Below, one piece after another: positions 8,594 through 16,772 of a stretch of 49,740 nucleotides of DNA. A program made the position numbers and the translations under genes. Under the pieces are notes generated by a model. It was not told the DNA's origin and searched no databases. It saw nothing but the letters and a program-made list of their open reading frames with translations. Location of the stretch: NCBI GenBank assembly GCA_047632435.1, contig JBLICU010000017.1, forward strand, positions 1 to 49,740, in the 5' to 3' direction. Position 1 is the stretch's first letter, and the number at the start of each line of letters is the position of its first letter. The stretch is from JAMZMI01 sp047632435 (GTDB taxonomy: Bacteria > Bacteroidota > Bacteroidia > Cytophagales > Cyclobacteriaceae).

Positions 8594-9985
8594 TTACTTT
8601 CTGTAACCCAATATTTTTAACATACTTTCACTGTCTTGTTCAGGGGCAAACAAGCGCGTTGTTACATTGCCATCATCATCTTTATCCACAATGATATGCT
8701 TTGGAGCAGGAATCAAACAATGTTGAATGCCGCCATATCCACCAAGTGCTTCTTGATATGCTCCCGTATGAAAAAAGCCAAAATATAGGGTTTCTTTATC
8801 CTCTATCATCGGCAAGAAAACTTCACCTATGTGTGTTTCAGAATCATAATAATCCTGGCTATCGCACGTCAATCCACCGATGTTCACTTTGTGGAACATA
8901 TTGTCCCAATGATTGACAGGAAGAAGGATAAATTTGTGATTTAATCCCCAAACATCAGGCATGTGGGTAATGAATGAGCCATCCATCATGTACCAAAGCT
9001 CTTTGTCATTTTGAAGTTTTTGATCCAAAACCGAATAGATGGTCGCGCCACTTTCGCCAACCGTAAATGATCCAAATTCAGTGATGATGTTTGGAACATC
9101 CACATGGTTTTTGGCACAGATCCATTTGATATTACTCACGATCTGATCAGCCATGTATTCATAGTCAAATTCAAATCCAAGGGAGTTTCTAATCGGAAAA
9201 CCACCACCCACATCTACTGTATCCAGTTCAGGGCAAATCTTCTTTAGCTCACAATATTTATATATAAATCTACTTAACTCACTCCAATAATAAGCTGAGT
9301 CTTTAATGCCCGTGTTAATGAAAAAGTGCAGCATTTTTAGCTGAGCCTTGGTTCCTTCTATTTTCTCTTTATAATGAGAAATAATGTCATTGTACCTAAT
9401 TCCAAGACGCGAGGTATAAAACGCAAAATTTGGTTCTTCGTCAGCTGCAATTCGAATACCCACATTAAAGTTATTATTGATATTTTTTTGATAATAATCA
9501 AGCTCCATGAGGTTGTCCAAAACCGGAGTGCAATTGATGAATCCATCGTTAATCAGATTGGCAATGTATTCCACATAAAGCGGACGTTTGTAACCATTAC
9601 ACACGATAAGCCTGTCTTTTTCGAACTTACCAGCTTCATGAAGGCTCCTAATTATGGGAATATCAAACGCAGAGGAGGTTTCCAAATGGATGTCATTTTT
9701 CAATGCCTCTTCAAGCACAAATTGAAAATGAGAGGATTTGGTGCAATAGCAATAAGTATAGGTGCCTTGGTAGTTATTTTTCTTTATTGAATCATTAAAT
9801 ATCTTCTTGGCATATTGAATATTCTGACTGATTTTGGGAAGATAAGTTAGCTTCAGAGGCGTGCCGTATTCTCTAATTATTTCCATCAGATTTACATCAT
9901 GAAACTGGAGTAAATTGTCGCTTACCTTAAATTCTTTGGTAGGCCAGTAAAAGGTTTGCTCAATCAGGTCTGAGTATGATTTCAT
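8594..9985 (-). CDS. speA: Arginine decarboxylase, short fold-III PLP form
   Basis: A 463-residue enzyme of the alanine-racemase-like fold-III decarboxylase family, in the compact form that Bacteroidota use to make agmatine from arginine, the first step to putrescine. The PLP lysine is Lys83 in YCYCTKSSHF; VDVGGGFPI binds the phosphate, GLTCDSQDYY holds the C-terminal active-site Cys and Asp, and FFHTGAYQE is the dimer-contributed motif. I recognise the layout from annotated flavobacterial arginine decarboxylases of the same length; a related substrate such as ornithine or diaminopimelate cannot be excluded by eye. It is divergent from the arginine-deiminase-like gene, which supports an arginine-centred role. 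Confidence 0.85.
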   Translation of the reverse strand: MKSYSDLIEQTFYWPTKEFKVSDNLLQFHDVNLMEIIREYGTPLKLTYLPKISQNIQYAKKIFNDSIKKNNYQGTYTYCYCTKSSHFQFVLEEALKNDIHLETSSAFDIPIIRSLHEAGKFEKDRLIVCNGYKRPLYVEYIANLINDGFINCTPVLDNLMELDYYQKNINNNFNVGIRIAADEEPNFAFYTSRLGIRYNDIISHYKEKIEGTKAQLKMLHFFINTGIKDSAYYWSELSRFIYKYCELKKICPELDTVDVGGGFPIRNSLGFEFDYEYMADQIVSNIKWICAKNHVDVPNIITEFGSFTVGESGATIYSVLDQKLQNDKELWYMMDGSFITHMPDVWGLNHKFILLPVNHWDNMFHKVNIGGLTCDSQDYYDSETHIGEVFLPMIEDKETLYFGFFHTGAYQEALGGYGGIQHCLIPAPKHIIVDKDDDGNVTTRLFAPEQDSESMLKILGYRK

Positions 9986-10226
9986 TTAGTCTTTAAGGTA
10001 TCTAAAATTGGGATGCAATGATCATTAAAAAATGTGAAAAGCATGTTATTAGTCCAACTAAATTCTGAGTATTAAGTTCCGGTTATTTTTTCAATTTCTG
10101 AATACAGAATTTGCGGTCTCCAAACCAGCCTAAAACCATCTAAATAATTTACACATTCTTATTCAAAGGTACACCATACAATACGCAACCATTCATATAC
10201 ATTCGTCCTAAACTGAATGCATTATT
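9986..10226. other. Divergent intergenic region between speA and the deiminase gene
   Basis: A 241-base AT-rich gap that must hold promoters for both directions. I find no perfect TAnnTTTG box on the strands checked, no stable hairpin, no small ORF with a credible start and no leader peptide. Confidence 0.5.
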
Positions 10227-11147
10227 ATGATAAATTTGAATATACATGATGAGACTTCTCGATTAGAAGCTGTAGTGCTTGGAATTCCTCATAATTCAGG
10301 TGGCATTCCTTCTGTGGCGGATGCATATGACCCAAAATCCGTAGAGCATATTTTGGCTGGCACTTATCCCAAAGAAGAGGATATGGTCTTGGAGATGGAA
10401 GCATTCAATCAGGTTTTCATAAAGTATGGCATCAAAGTATATAGGCCTGATGTTTTGGAAAATTGCAATCAAATTTTCACAAGAGACATAGCATTTGTCA
10501 TTGGTGATTACCTTATCAAGTCAAATATTCTGCCTAAGAGAGAGGGGGAATTGAAAGCCATAGATTATGTTTTGAATCAGATTGATGCTGAAAAAGTGAT
10601 TCGATTAAAAGACGATGTTCATATTGAAGGAGGCGATGTGATGTTATGGGGTGAATACATTTTTGTAGGTACCTATCGCGGGGCAGACTACCCGGAAATC
10701 ATCACCGCACGAACCAATCAACCAGGTGTTGATTTCCTCATTGATTTTTTTCCTAATAAAAAAGTGGTGTCGTTTAATCTACGAAAATCAAATACAATAG
10801 CCCGTGACAATGCTTTGCATTTAGATTGTTGTTTTCAGCCTATCGGAAGGGATAAGGCGATCATACACAAAGAAGGATTTTTGGAAGAAAAGGAATATCA
10901 ATTTCTTGTGGATCTTTTTGGGATGGAAAACTTGTTTCATATCAGCAGCGATGAAATGTATTATATGAATAGCAATGTGTTTTCTATCTCACCAGAAGTG
11001 GTGGTTTCCGAACGAAACTTCACTCGATTGAATGCATGGTTGCGAAAAAATGGCTTCCATGTCGAAGAAATTCCTTATGCCGAGATTGCCAAACAAGAAG
11101 GTTTATTGAGATGCTCTACGCTTCCATTGAGACGAAAAAATGATTAA
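10227..11147 (+). CDS. Arginine-deiminase-like amidinotransferase-fold hydrolase
   Basis: A 306-residue protein of the guanidino-group modifying superfamily. The signature blocks appear in the right order: FTRD (84-87), HIEGGDV (132-138), ALHLDCCF around His198, and a C-terminal nucleophile Cys296 in LLRCSTLPL. Such enzymes hydrolyse or transfer the guanidino group of arginine, methylarginine or agmatine. It is shorter than classical ArcA and lacks its extra helical domain, so dimethylargininase-like or another guanidino hydrolase is as likely as true arginine deiminase. The 3' end overlaps ctlX by eight bases, and the run continues into argS, so three arginine-related genes are co-transcribed. 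Confidence 0.85.
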   Translation: MINLNIHDETSRLEAVVLGIPHNSGGIPSVADAYDPKSVEHILAGTYPKEEDMVLEMEAFNQVFIKYGIKVYRPDVLENCNQIFTRDIAFVIGDYLIKSNILPKREGELKAIDYVLNQIDAEKVIRLKDDVHIEGGDVMLWGEYIFVGTYRGADYPEIITARTNQPGVDFLIDFFPNKKVVSFNLRKSNTIARDNALHLDCCFQPIGRDKAIIHKEGFLEEKEYQFLVDLFGMENLFHISSDEMYYMNSNVFSISPEVVVSERNFTRLNAWLRKNGFHVEEIPYAEIAKQEGLLRCSTLPLRRKND

Positions 11148-12084
11148 TCAGATTACAGATACGATAATGATGGTGAGGCCAGCTGCATTTCTTATGAACG
11201 AGGAAACAGCTGTCAATAATTTCTATCAACAAAAAGTGGAAGGCACTTCTCCTTCAGAGATTCAAAATCGAGCTTTGGCCGAGTTTGATGGGTTTGTCGA
11301 AAAGCTTCGCGGCAATGGGATCAAAATATTGGTCATTCAGGATACAGCTGAATCTAAAACTCCAGACTCCATTTTTCCAAACAATTGGAATTCGTTTCAT
11401 GAAGATGGAGCAGTCTATCTCTATCCGATGTTCGCAGAAAATAGGCGCAGAGAAATCAAACCCACTATTCTGGATCAACTTACACAGGATTTTGAGATAA
11501 AGTCGATTCATTCTTTTACCCATTGGGAAGCCACTGATCATTTCCTTGAAGGCACAGGAAGCATGATCCTTGATCGGCCTAATAAATTGATTTATGCGGC
11601 CTTATCAGAGCGAACGCAAATGCCAGTTTTGAAGGATTTGTCAGAAAGGTCAGGTTTTGAATTGGTGACATTTACAGCCAATCAAACGGTCGATTCCAGG
11701 CGATTGCCGATCTACCACACCAATGTGATGATGTGTCTCGGCGAAGGATTTGCTGTAATTTGTTTGGATTCAATAGATGATGAAAATGAAAAAAATATGG
11801 TTCGTGAAAAATTAAACGAAACAGGAAAAGAAATCATAGAAATCTCTGAAGATCAATGCAATCAATTTGCTGGAAATATGCTTCAGGTGCGGAATGAAGG
11901 AGGAAAAAGATTCATTGTTATGTCAGCGTCCGCCTATCACTCACTCAACTCAGTTCAGGTGAAAACATTGAGTAGTTATGGTGATTTGATCCATCATTCT
12001 TTGGCAACAATTGAAAAATATGGTGGAGGAAGTGCCAGATGTATGATGGCTGAGATATTTTTGCAGCCGAAACACAAATTATGA
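11140..12084 (+). CDS. ctlX: CtlX-type citrulline/arginine hydrolase
   Basis: A 314-residue protein of the CtlX family (COG4874-like), another branch of the guanidino-modifying fold; the Francisella member acts as a citrulline ureidase. Landmarks: IMMVRPAAFLMN near the start, PDSIFPNNWNSFHEDG, HFLEGTGSM, RLPIYHTNVMM with the active-site His and the C-terminal GGGSARCMMAEIFL with the nucleophile Cys. It overlaps the preceding deiminase-like gene and shares an ATGA with argS. With arginine decarboxylase facing away, the cluster suggests arginine, agmatine and citrulline interconversion. The exact substrate is inferred from the family. Confidence 0.87.
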   Translation: MINQITDTIMMVRPAAFLMNEETAVNNFYQQKVEGTSPSEIQNRALAEFDGFVEKLRGNGIKILVIQDTAESKTPDSIFPNNWNSFHEDGAVYLYPMFAENRRREIKPTILDQLTQDFEIKSIHSFTHWEATDHFLEGTGSMILDRPNKLIYAALSERTQMPVLKDLSERSGFELVTFTANQTVDSRRLPIYHTNVMMCLGEGFAVICLDSIDDENEKNMVREKLNETGKEIIEISEDQCNQFAGNMLQVRNEGGKRFIVMSASAYHSLNSVQVKTLSSYGDLIHHSLATIEKYGGGSARCMMAEIFLQPKHKL

Positions 12085-13871
12085 TTGCAATTCAGCACCA
12101 ACTAAGTCTTGACCTTTCTGCCGCATTTAAGGCTCTTTTTCAATTGGATATTGAAACAGATAAAATCAGCCTGCAACCCACCAGAAAAGAATTTAAAGGA
12201 ACACACACCTTCGTAGTTTTTCCATTCCTAAGAGACACCAAACAGAAGCCCGAGGTTCTTGGTACTATGCTGGGAGAATATCTTAAGACGCATATTTCTT
12301 TGGTGAAGGACTTTAACGTGGTGGCAGGATTTCTAAACATCGAAATAACTGATAGTCATTGGATTGGATCCATAAAATCGATTGCTCAAAATTCAAATTT
12401 TGGTTTTTTGCCAGCCAATGGTAAAAAGGTCATGATAGAGTTCTCCTCTCCAAACACAAACAAGCCTCTTCATTTGGGTCACTTGAGAAATAATTTTTTG
12501 GGTGATTCGGTTTCGAAAATTCTTGTTGCGGCCGGATATGAGGTGATGAAAGTGAACCTGGTTAATGACAGAGGCATTCACATTTGTAAGTCGATGTTGG
12601 CTTATCAGAAATTGGGAAATGGTGAAACTCCAGAATCATCAGGACTCAAAGGAGATCACTTGATAGGCAAGTATTATGTCTTGTTTGATCAGGAATATAA
12701 AAAGGAAATAATCACGCTCATTGATCAAGGGATAGATCAGGAGGAGGCAAAGAAAAATGCTCCACTTATACTAGAGGCGCAATCCATGTTGCAAAAATGG
12801 GAAGAGGGTGATGCCGAAACCGTAACACTCTGGAAGCAAATGAATAGCTGGGTTTACGAGGGTTTTGATGTGACCTATGCGACCATGGGCATTTCATTTG
12901 ATAAAACGTATCATGAGTCAGAAACCTATTTATTAGGTAAGGATATTGTGGATGGAGGATTGGCCAAGTCAGTTTTTTTCAAAAAAGAAGACGGCTCAGT
13001 TTGGATAGATCTGACCGCAGATAAAATGGATGAAAAACTTGTACTTCGTGGCGATGGCACTTCCGTTTATATCACCCAAGACATGGGTACCTGCGATTTC
13101 AAGCATCACGATTTTCCATTTGATAAATCTGTTTATGTCGTTGGAAACGAGCAGGACTATCACTTCAAGGTGCTTTTTAAAATCATGGAAAGGCTAGGTC
13201 GTGATTATGCATCGGGTCTTCATCATCTTTCATATGGCATGGTGGATTTGCCTTCCGGCAAAATGAAATCACGGGAAGGTACAGTTGTGGATGCGGATGA
13301 ATTGATGAAAGAAATGTTTGATACAGCAGAAAAACAAACAAGAGAACTTGGGAAAATAGAAGGACTTTCGGAAGAGGAGGCCGATCATCTTTATAGAATC
13401 TTAGGATTGGGAGCTTTGAAATATTTCTTGCTTAAAGTGGATCCGAAAAAGCGAATGTTATTCAATCCACAGGAATCCATCGAATTTCAAGGACATACTG
13501 GTCCATTTATTCAATACACCCATGCTAGGATTTCTGCCATATTGAGAAGAGCGTCGGGATTGGAAATCACTCCAGATTTCGATGAAGGCCTTATTACTAC
13601 ATTGCATCCGAGGGAGCTTGAGCTTGCCAGTAAACTTGTGGAATTCCCTTCGATCATTGAAGAATCCGCAGAGTCGTATTCGCCAGCAGTAGTTGCCAAT
13701 TACGTTTATGAGCTGGCCAAGGAATACAATGGCTTCTATCAGGAAGTTCAAATTTTTGCAGAAGAGGATAATGAGAAAGTGAAAATGAGAATAGCACTTT
13801 CGAAATCTGTGGCCAAAGTGATCAACATAGGAATGGAACTTTTGGGTGTTGAAGTTCCGGAAAGGATGTAA
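12081..13871 (+). CDS. argS: Arginyl-tRNA synthetase
   Basis: A 596-residue class I aminoacyl-tRNA synthetase charging tRNA-Arg. The HIGH-type motif is HLGHLRN within SSPNTNKPLHLGHLRN, and the KMSKS region reads KMKSREGT, a common ArgRS variant. An N-terminal Add-1-like tRNA-binding domain (residues 1-115) and the C-terminal anticodon-binding DALR domain (from about 475, HTGPFIQYTHARI) are present, so the protein is complete. Start ATG overlaps the ctlX stop as ATGA, implying translational coupling. Its place behind two arginine-degrading enzymes is notable because it ties arginine use in translation to arginine breakdown in one mRNA. Confidence 0.97.
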   Translation: MIAIQHQLSLDLSAAFKALFQLDIETDKISLQPTRKEFKGTHTFVVFPFLRDTKQKPEVLGTMLGEYLKTHISLVKDFNVVAGFLNIEITDSHWIGSIKSIAQNSNFGFLPANGKKVMIEFSSPNTNKPLHLGHLRNNFLGDSVSKILVAAGYEVMKVNLVNDRGIHICKSMLAYQKLGNGETPESSGLKGDHLIGKYYVLFDQEYKKEIITLIDQGIDQEEAKKNAPLILEAQSMLQKWEEGDAETVTLWKQMNSWVYEGFDVTYATMGISFDKTYHESETYLLGKDIVDGGLAKSVFFKKEDGSVWIDLTADKMDEKLVLRGDGTSVYITQDMGTCDFKHHDFPFDKSVYVVGNEQDYHFKVLFKIMERLGRDYASGLHHLSYGMVDLPSGKMKSREGTVVDADELMKEMFDTAEKQTRELGKIEGLSEEEADHLYRILGLGALKYFLLKVDPKKRMLFNPQESIEFQGHTGPFIQYTHARISAILRRASGLEITPDFDEGLITTLHPRELELASKLVEFPSIIEESAESYSPAVVANYVYELAKEYNGFYQEVQIFAEEDNEKVKMRIALSKSVAKVINIGMELLGVEVPERM

Positions 13872-13900
13872 AATTCCCAGTTGGGATAAAAACAAAACCA

Positions 13901-14797
13901 ATGTCTAAAACCAAAGCCTGGATACAAGCCTTTAGATTGAGAACCCTTCCATTGGCGTTTTCATCTATACTTCTTGGTGCTTTTCTCGCCATAGGAAACA
14001 ATGCTTTTGATGGACTTATCCTCAGTCTCAGTTTATTGACTACACTTTTTTTACAAGTCCTCTCTAATCTGGCCAATGATTATGGAGACGCGCAATCAGG
14101 TGTGGATAGCTCCCAAAGAGAAGGGCCAAGCAGAACAGTACAATCTGGATTGATTTCAAAAAGTCAAATGAAAGCGGGACTTATCTTTTGTAGCATTCTT
14201 GCGCTTATAAGTGGCGTGAGCTTAATCATTTATGCTTTTCCCGGGAATTGGAAATTATCCATTTTATTCCTGATCCTTGGTTTAGGTGCTATCGCAGCGG
14301 CAATTAAATACACAGTTGGAAAAAATCCATATGGCTATTCCGGTTTTGGTGATTTGTTTGTGTTGATTTTCTTCGGTTATGTAGGCGTCTTGGGAAGTTA
14401 TTTTCTTTATGCTGGAGCATTGGATTTCCATATGTTTCTGCCTGCGACTACCTGTGGTTTGTTTGCTGTGGCGGTGCTTAATGTAAATAATATTCGAGAC
14501 ATTGAGTCAGATAAGATTTCAGGAAAATACAGCGTTCCCGTCCGTTTGGGAAGAAATAAAGCTGTGTATTATCATTGGATCTTGCTGGCTTTAGGGGCAG
14601 GTTCGGCAATAGTTTTTGCGATTCAGTCTGACTTTTACAATTTCGACTGGCTCTTCCTAGCCGTGATTCCTTTGTTGTTTTTAAATGCCCGCGCGGTTTA
14701 TGTTAAAAAAACTGCAAAAGAATTGGATCCATTTCTGAAACAAATGGCGCTTACTACGTTACTATTCGTATTGCTTTTTGGTTGGGCACTCACATAA
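13901..14797 (+). CDS. menA: 1,4-dihydroxy-2-naphthoate polyprenyltransferase
   Basis: A 298-residue membrane prenyltransferase of the UbiA superfamily that attaches the polyprenyl tail to 1,4-dihydroxy-2-naphthoate in menaquinone synthesis. The two Asp-rich metal/diphosphate motifs are NLANDYGD and NNIRDIESD; about eight to nine hydrophobic helices span the protein. The N-terminal WIQAFRLRTLPLAFSSILLG is characteristic of MenA. It begins 29 bases after argS on the same strand, so it may be the last gene of that transcript, although the function is unrelated. Menaquinone as respiratory quinone fits the Bacteroidota assignment. Confidence 0.94.
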   Translation: MSKTKAWIQAFRLRTLPLAFSSILLGAFLAIGNNAFDGLILSLSLLTTLFLQVLSNLANDYGDAQSGVDSSQREGPSRTVQSGLISKSQMKAGLIFCSILALISGVSLIIYAFPGNWKLSILFLILGLGAIAAAIKYTVGKNPYGYSGFGDLFVLIFFGYVGVLGSYFLYAGALDFHMFLPATTCGLFAVAVLNVNNIRDIESDKISGKYSVPVRLGRNKAVYYHWILLALGAGSAIVFAIQSDFYNFDWLFLAVIPLLFLNARAVYVKKTAKELDPFLKQMALTTLLFVLLFGWALT

Positions 14798-14865
14798 GAA
14801 TTGTTTAATAGAATTGGATAAAACAGATAATTAGTTAACTTAGAAACGAGCAAAAAACCTACGAA

Positions 14866-15717
14866 ATGAAAAAAATACTTGTCCCTTACGACTTTTCTGA
14901 TGTTGCACTACATGCACTCAATTTTGCAGCCGATCTTTCCAGAAAAACAAACGGGTGTTGCGTTACCGTAATTCATGTCATTGATCAACCTACTCCCGAT
15001 ACCATCAAAACCATGGGGATCAAAAATTATGATCCAATGGAAGTGGTATACATCAAGCAATTGATCATTACCATGAATGGTAAAATGAAAGACTTGATGG
15101 CGGATGCCAAATACAAAGACATTGATTTGAGTTACAAAATTGTCTTGGGTCAGCCGTTTAAAGAAATTACCAGCGCGATTATGACTGATGGTATTGAACT
15201 GGTTGTAATGGGTACTTCTGGAACAAGCGGAGCTGAAGAATTTTTGGTTGGATCCAATGCAGAGCGGATGGTGCGTTTTTCAAAATGCCCAGTTATCACC
15301 ATCAGCAAGGCGACAAATGTGGATACTATTCAGGATATAGTTTTTGCATCCAATTTCCACGAAGTACCACAGTCATTTGTAAATCATATCAAGCGATTGC
15401 AACATGTATTTGACGCCAAGCTTAGAATCGTGAAGATCAATACGCCTTCAAGTTTTACCACGACTCGTCATGACATGAAACACATGAATGAATTTGTTCA
15501 AATGGCCATGATCACAAACTACGAGTTGGAGATTTATAATCATACCAATGAGGAAGATGGTATTGTTGCTTATTCCGAAGACATAGGGGCAGATTTGATT
15601 GCCTTGGGAACCAACCAAAGAAGAGGTGTTGGGCACTTCATTAATGGAAGTATCGCCGAAGATGTAGTCAATCGTTCGAAAGTTCCGGTTTGGACATTTG
15701 GTCTTGATGCCGAATAA
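14866..15717 (+). CDS. Universal stress protein with two Usp domains
   Basis: A 283-residue tandem UspA protein. Domain 1 (about 1-147) starts KKILVPYDFSDVALHAL and ends with an intact ATP-binding motif, GTSGTSG followed by LVGSNAERMV, plus CPVITI. Domain 2 (about 155-280) is more diverged at its start (DIVFASNFHEVP) but keeps GTNQRRGVGHFINGSIAEDV and VPVWTF. Such tandem proteins are common stress or metabolic regulators in Bacteroidota; the signal is unknown. It is 68 bases after menA, probably with its own promoter, and is closed by a strong intrinsic terminator. Confidence 0.93.
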   Translation: MKKILVPYDFSDVALHALNFAADLSRKTNGCCVTVIHVIDQPTPDTIKTMGIKNYDPMEVVYIKQLIITMNGKMKDLMADAKYKDIDLSYKIVLGQPFKEITSAIMTDGIELVVMGTSGTSGAEEFLVGSNAERMVRFSKCPVITISKATNVDTIQDIVFASNFHEVPQSFVNHIKRLQHVFDAKLRIVKINTPSSFTTTRHDMKHMNEFVQMAMITNYELEIYNHTNEEDGIVAYSEDIGADLIALGTNQRRGVGHFINGSIAEDVVNRSKVPVWTFGLDAE

Positions 15718-15724
15718 AATTTTG

Positions 15725-15750
15725 AACCCCGGGCAATCGGGGTTTTTTTA
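15725..15750 (+). terminator. Rho-independent terminator after the Usp gene
   Basis: Perfect seven-base stem AACCCCG / CGGGGTT with a six-base loop (GGCAAT), followed by a run of T. It closes the Usp transcript and insulates the histidine leader just downstream, so hisG must have its own promoter. Confidence 0.9.
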
Positions 15751-15786
15751 TTCTCTTATTCGTTAAGTTTTTATTTCATTCCAATA

Positions 15787-15794
15787 TAGATTTG
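15787..15794 (+). promoter_or_regulatory. Candidate -7 promoter box for the his operon
   Basis: TAGATTTG matches the Bacteroidota -7 consensus TAnnTTTG exactly and lies between the Usp terminator and hisG. A clear -33 TTTG partner is not visible. If used, transcription would begin about at the leader peptide's first ATG, leaving little or no 5' untranslated region. This is a motif match only. Confidence 0.4.
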
Positions 15795-15798
15795 CCAT

Positions 15799-15840
15799 AT
15801 GAACATGGCGACCAGATATCACGAGCATCATCATCATTGA
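15799..15840 (+). CDS. hisL: Histidine-rich leader peptide (putative his attenuator)
   Basis: A 13-codon ORF reading MNMATRYHEHHHH followed by TGA. Five of its last six codons are His, four of them consecutive CAT. It lies after the Usp terminator and 74 bases before hisG, the position and composition expected of a leader that senses charged tRNA-His. The start could be the ATG at 15799 or at 15805. I see no classical GC-rich terminator with a U-run between it and hisG. The only pairing noted is TTGATA at 15837-15842 with TATCAA at 15900-15905, near the hisG start, which is weak. The peptide is read directly; the mechanism is inferred. Confidence 0.75.
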   Translation: MNMATRYHEHHHH

Positions 15841-15914
15841 TACCACATTTTCCACGGTAGCACAAAGGCGCATTTCATCGATCCATTTACAATCTGTTTT
15901 ATCAATACCTTACC

Positions 15915-16772
15915 ATGTCAATACTCAAAGTAGCAATCCAAAAGTCCGGCAGACTAAGTGAAGATTCCTTAGAACTTTTTCACGAATGTGGGATCAAATT
16001 CGATAACGGAGTAAAAAAGCTCAAAGCACAATCTCATAATTTCCCTATTGAATTCCTTTTTTTGAGAGATGACGATATTCCCGGGTATGTGGAGGACGGC
16101 ATTGCCGACATAGGCATTGTTGGGCAAAATGTGCACGATGAATATCTGAAAAAAATTGAGATAGTCAAGTATCTTGGGTTTTCAAAATGCAGATTGTCAT
16201 TGGCCATCCCAAGAGAAGATGACTACACAGATATTTCTTTTTTTGAAGGAAAAAACATTGCCACCTCATATCCCAATATTCTTAAGAAATTTTTAAAAGA
16301 AAAAGGTGTCTCAGCTGATATTCACGTAATCAGTGGCTCGGTAGAAATTGCTCCGGGAATAGGTCTGGCTGAAGGTATTTGTGACATAGTAAGCTCTGGA
16401 AGCACCTTGTTGAGCAATGGATTGAAAGAAGTAGAAATAGTTACTAAATCTGAAGCTGTTTTAGTTGCTTCAGAAAATCTTAGTGCTGATAAGAAAAAAA
16501 TTCTCGACCAGCTGATTTTCAGAATCAATGCAGTACTCGAAGGCAAGAATAAAAAGTATGTTTTATTGAACGCCCCAAATGAAAACATTGAAAAGATCAT
16601 TGGATTACTGCCTGGCATGAGAAGTCCAACGGTTCTTCCATTAGCAGAAAAGGGATGGAGTAGTATTCATTCTGTGATTAATGAGGATGATTTTTGGGAA
16701 AATATTGGGAAATTGAGGGATGCTGGTGCAGAAGGTGTGCTTGTAGTTCCTATCGAAAAAATGATCAGATAA
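15915..16772 (+). CDS. hisG: ATP phosphoribosyltransferase, long form
   Basis: A 285-residue HisG, the first and feedback-controlled enzyme of histidine synthesis, joining ATP and PRPP. The N-terminus LKVAIQKSGRLSEDSLEL, the ADIGIVGQNV block and the PRPP-binding stretch EGICDIVSSGSTLLSNGL are typical. The last 75 residues (from about NAVLEGKNKKYVLLNAP to VLVVPIEKMIR) form the ACT-like regulatory domain of the long form, so no HisZ partner is needed. It starts with ATG 74 bases after the His leader peptide, and its stop shares a base with hisD (TAATG). Confidence 0.97.
   Translation: MSILKVAIQKSGRLSEDSLELFHECGIKFDNGVKKLKAQSHNFPIEFLFLRDDDIPGYVEDGIADIGIVGQNVHDEYLKKIEIVKYLGFSKCRLSLAIPREDDYTDISFFEGKNIATSYPNILKKFLKEKGVSADIHVISGSVEIAPGIGLAEGICDIVSSGSTLLSNGLKEVEIVTKSEAVLVASENLSADKKKILDQLIFRINAVLEGKNKKYVLLNAPNENIEKIIGLLPGMRSPTVLPLAEKGWSSIHSVINEDDFWENIGKLRDAGAEGVLVVPIEKMIR

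Noticed and set aside
10040..10070. Possible third copy of the upstream element near speA (AGTCCAACTAAATT)
   Set aside because: Only one word resembles ACTCCAACTAACTT; the other four words and the spacing are absent.
13458..13901. 147-codon minus-strand open frame
   Set aside because: Antisense to the argS anticodon-binding domain; composition is that of a shadow frame.
15841..15914. Classical terminator/antiterminator pair for the his leader
   Set aside because: No GC-rich stem followed by a U-run could be found; only weak short pairings exist.
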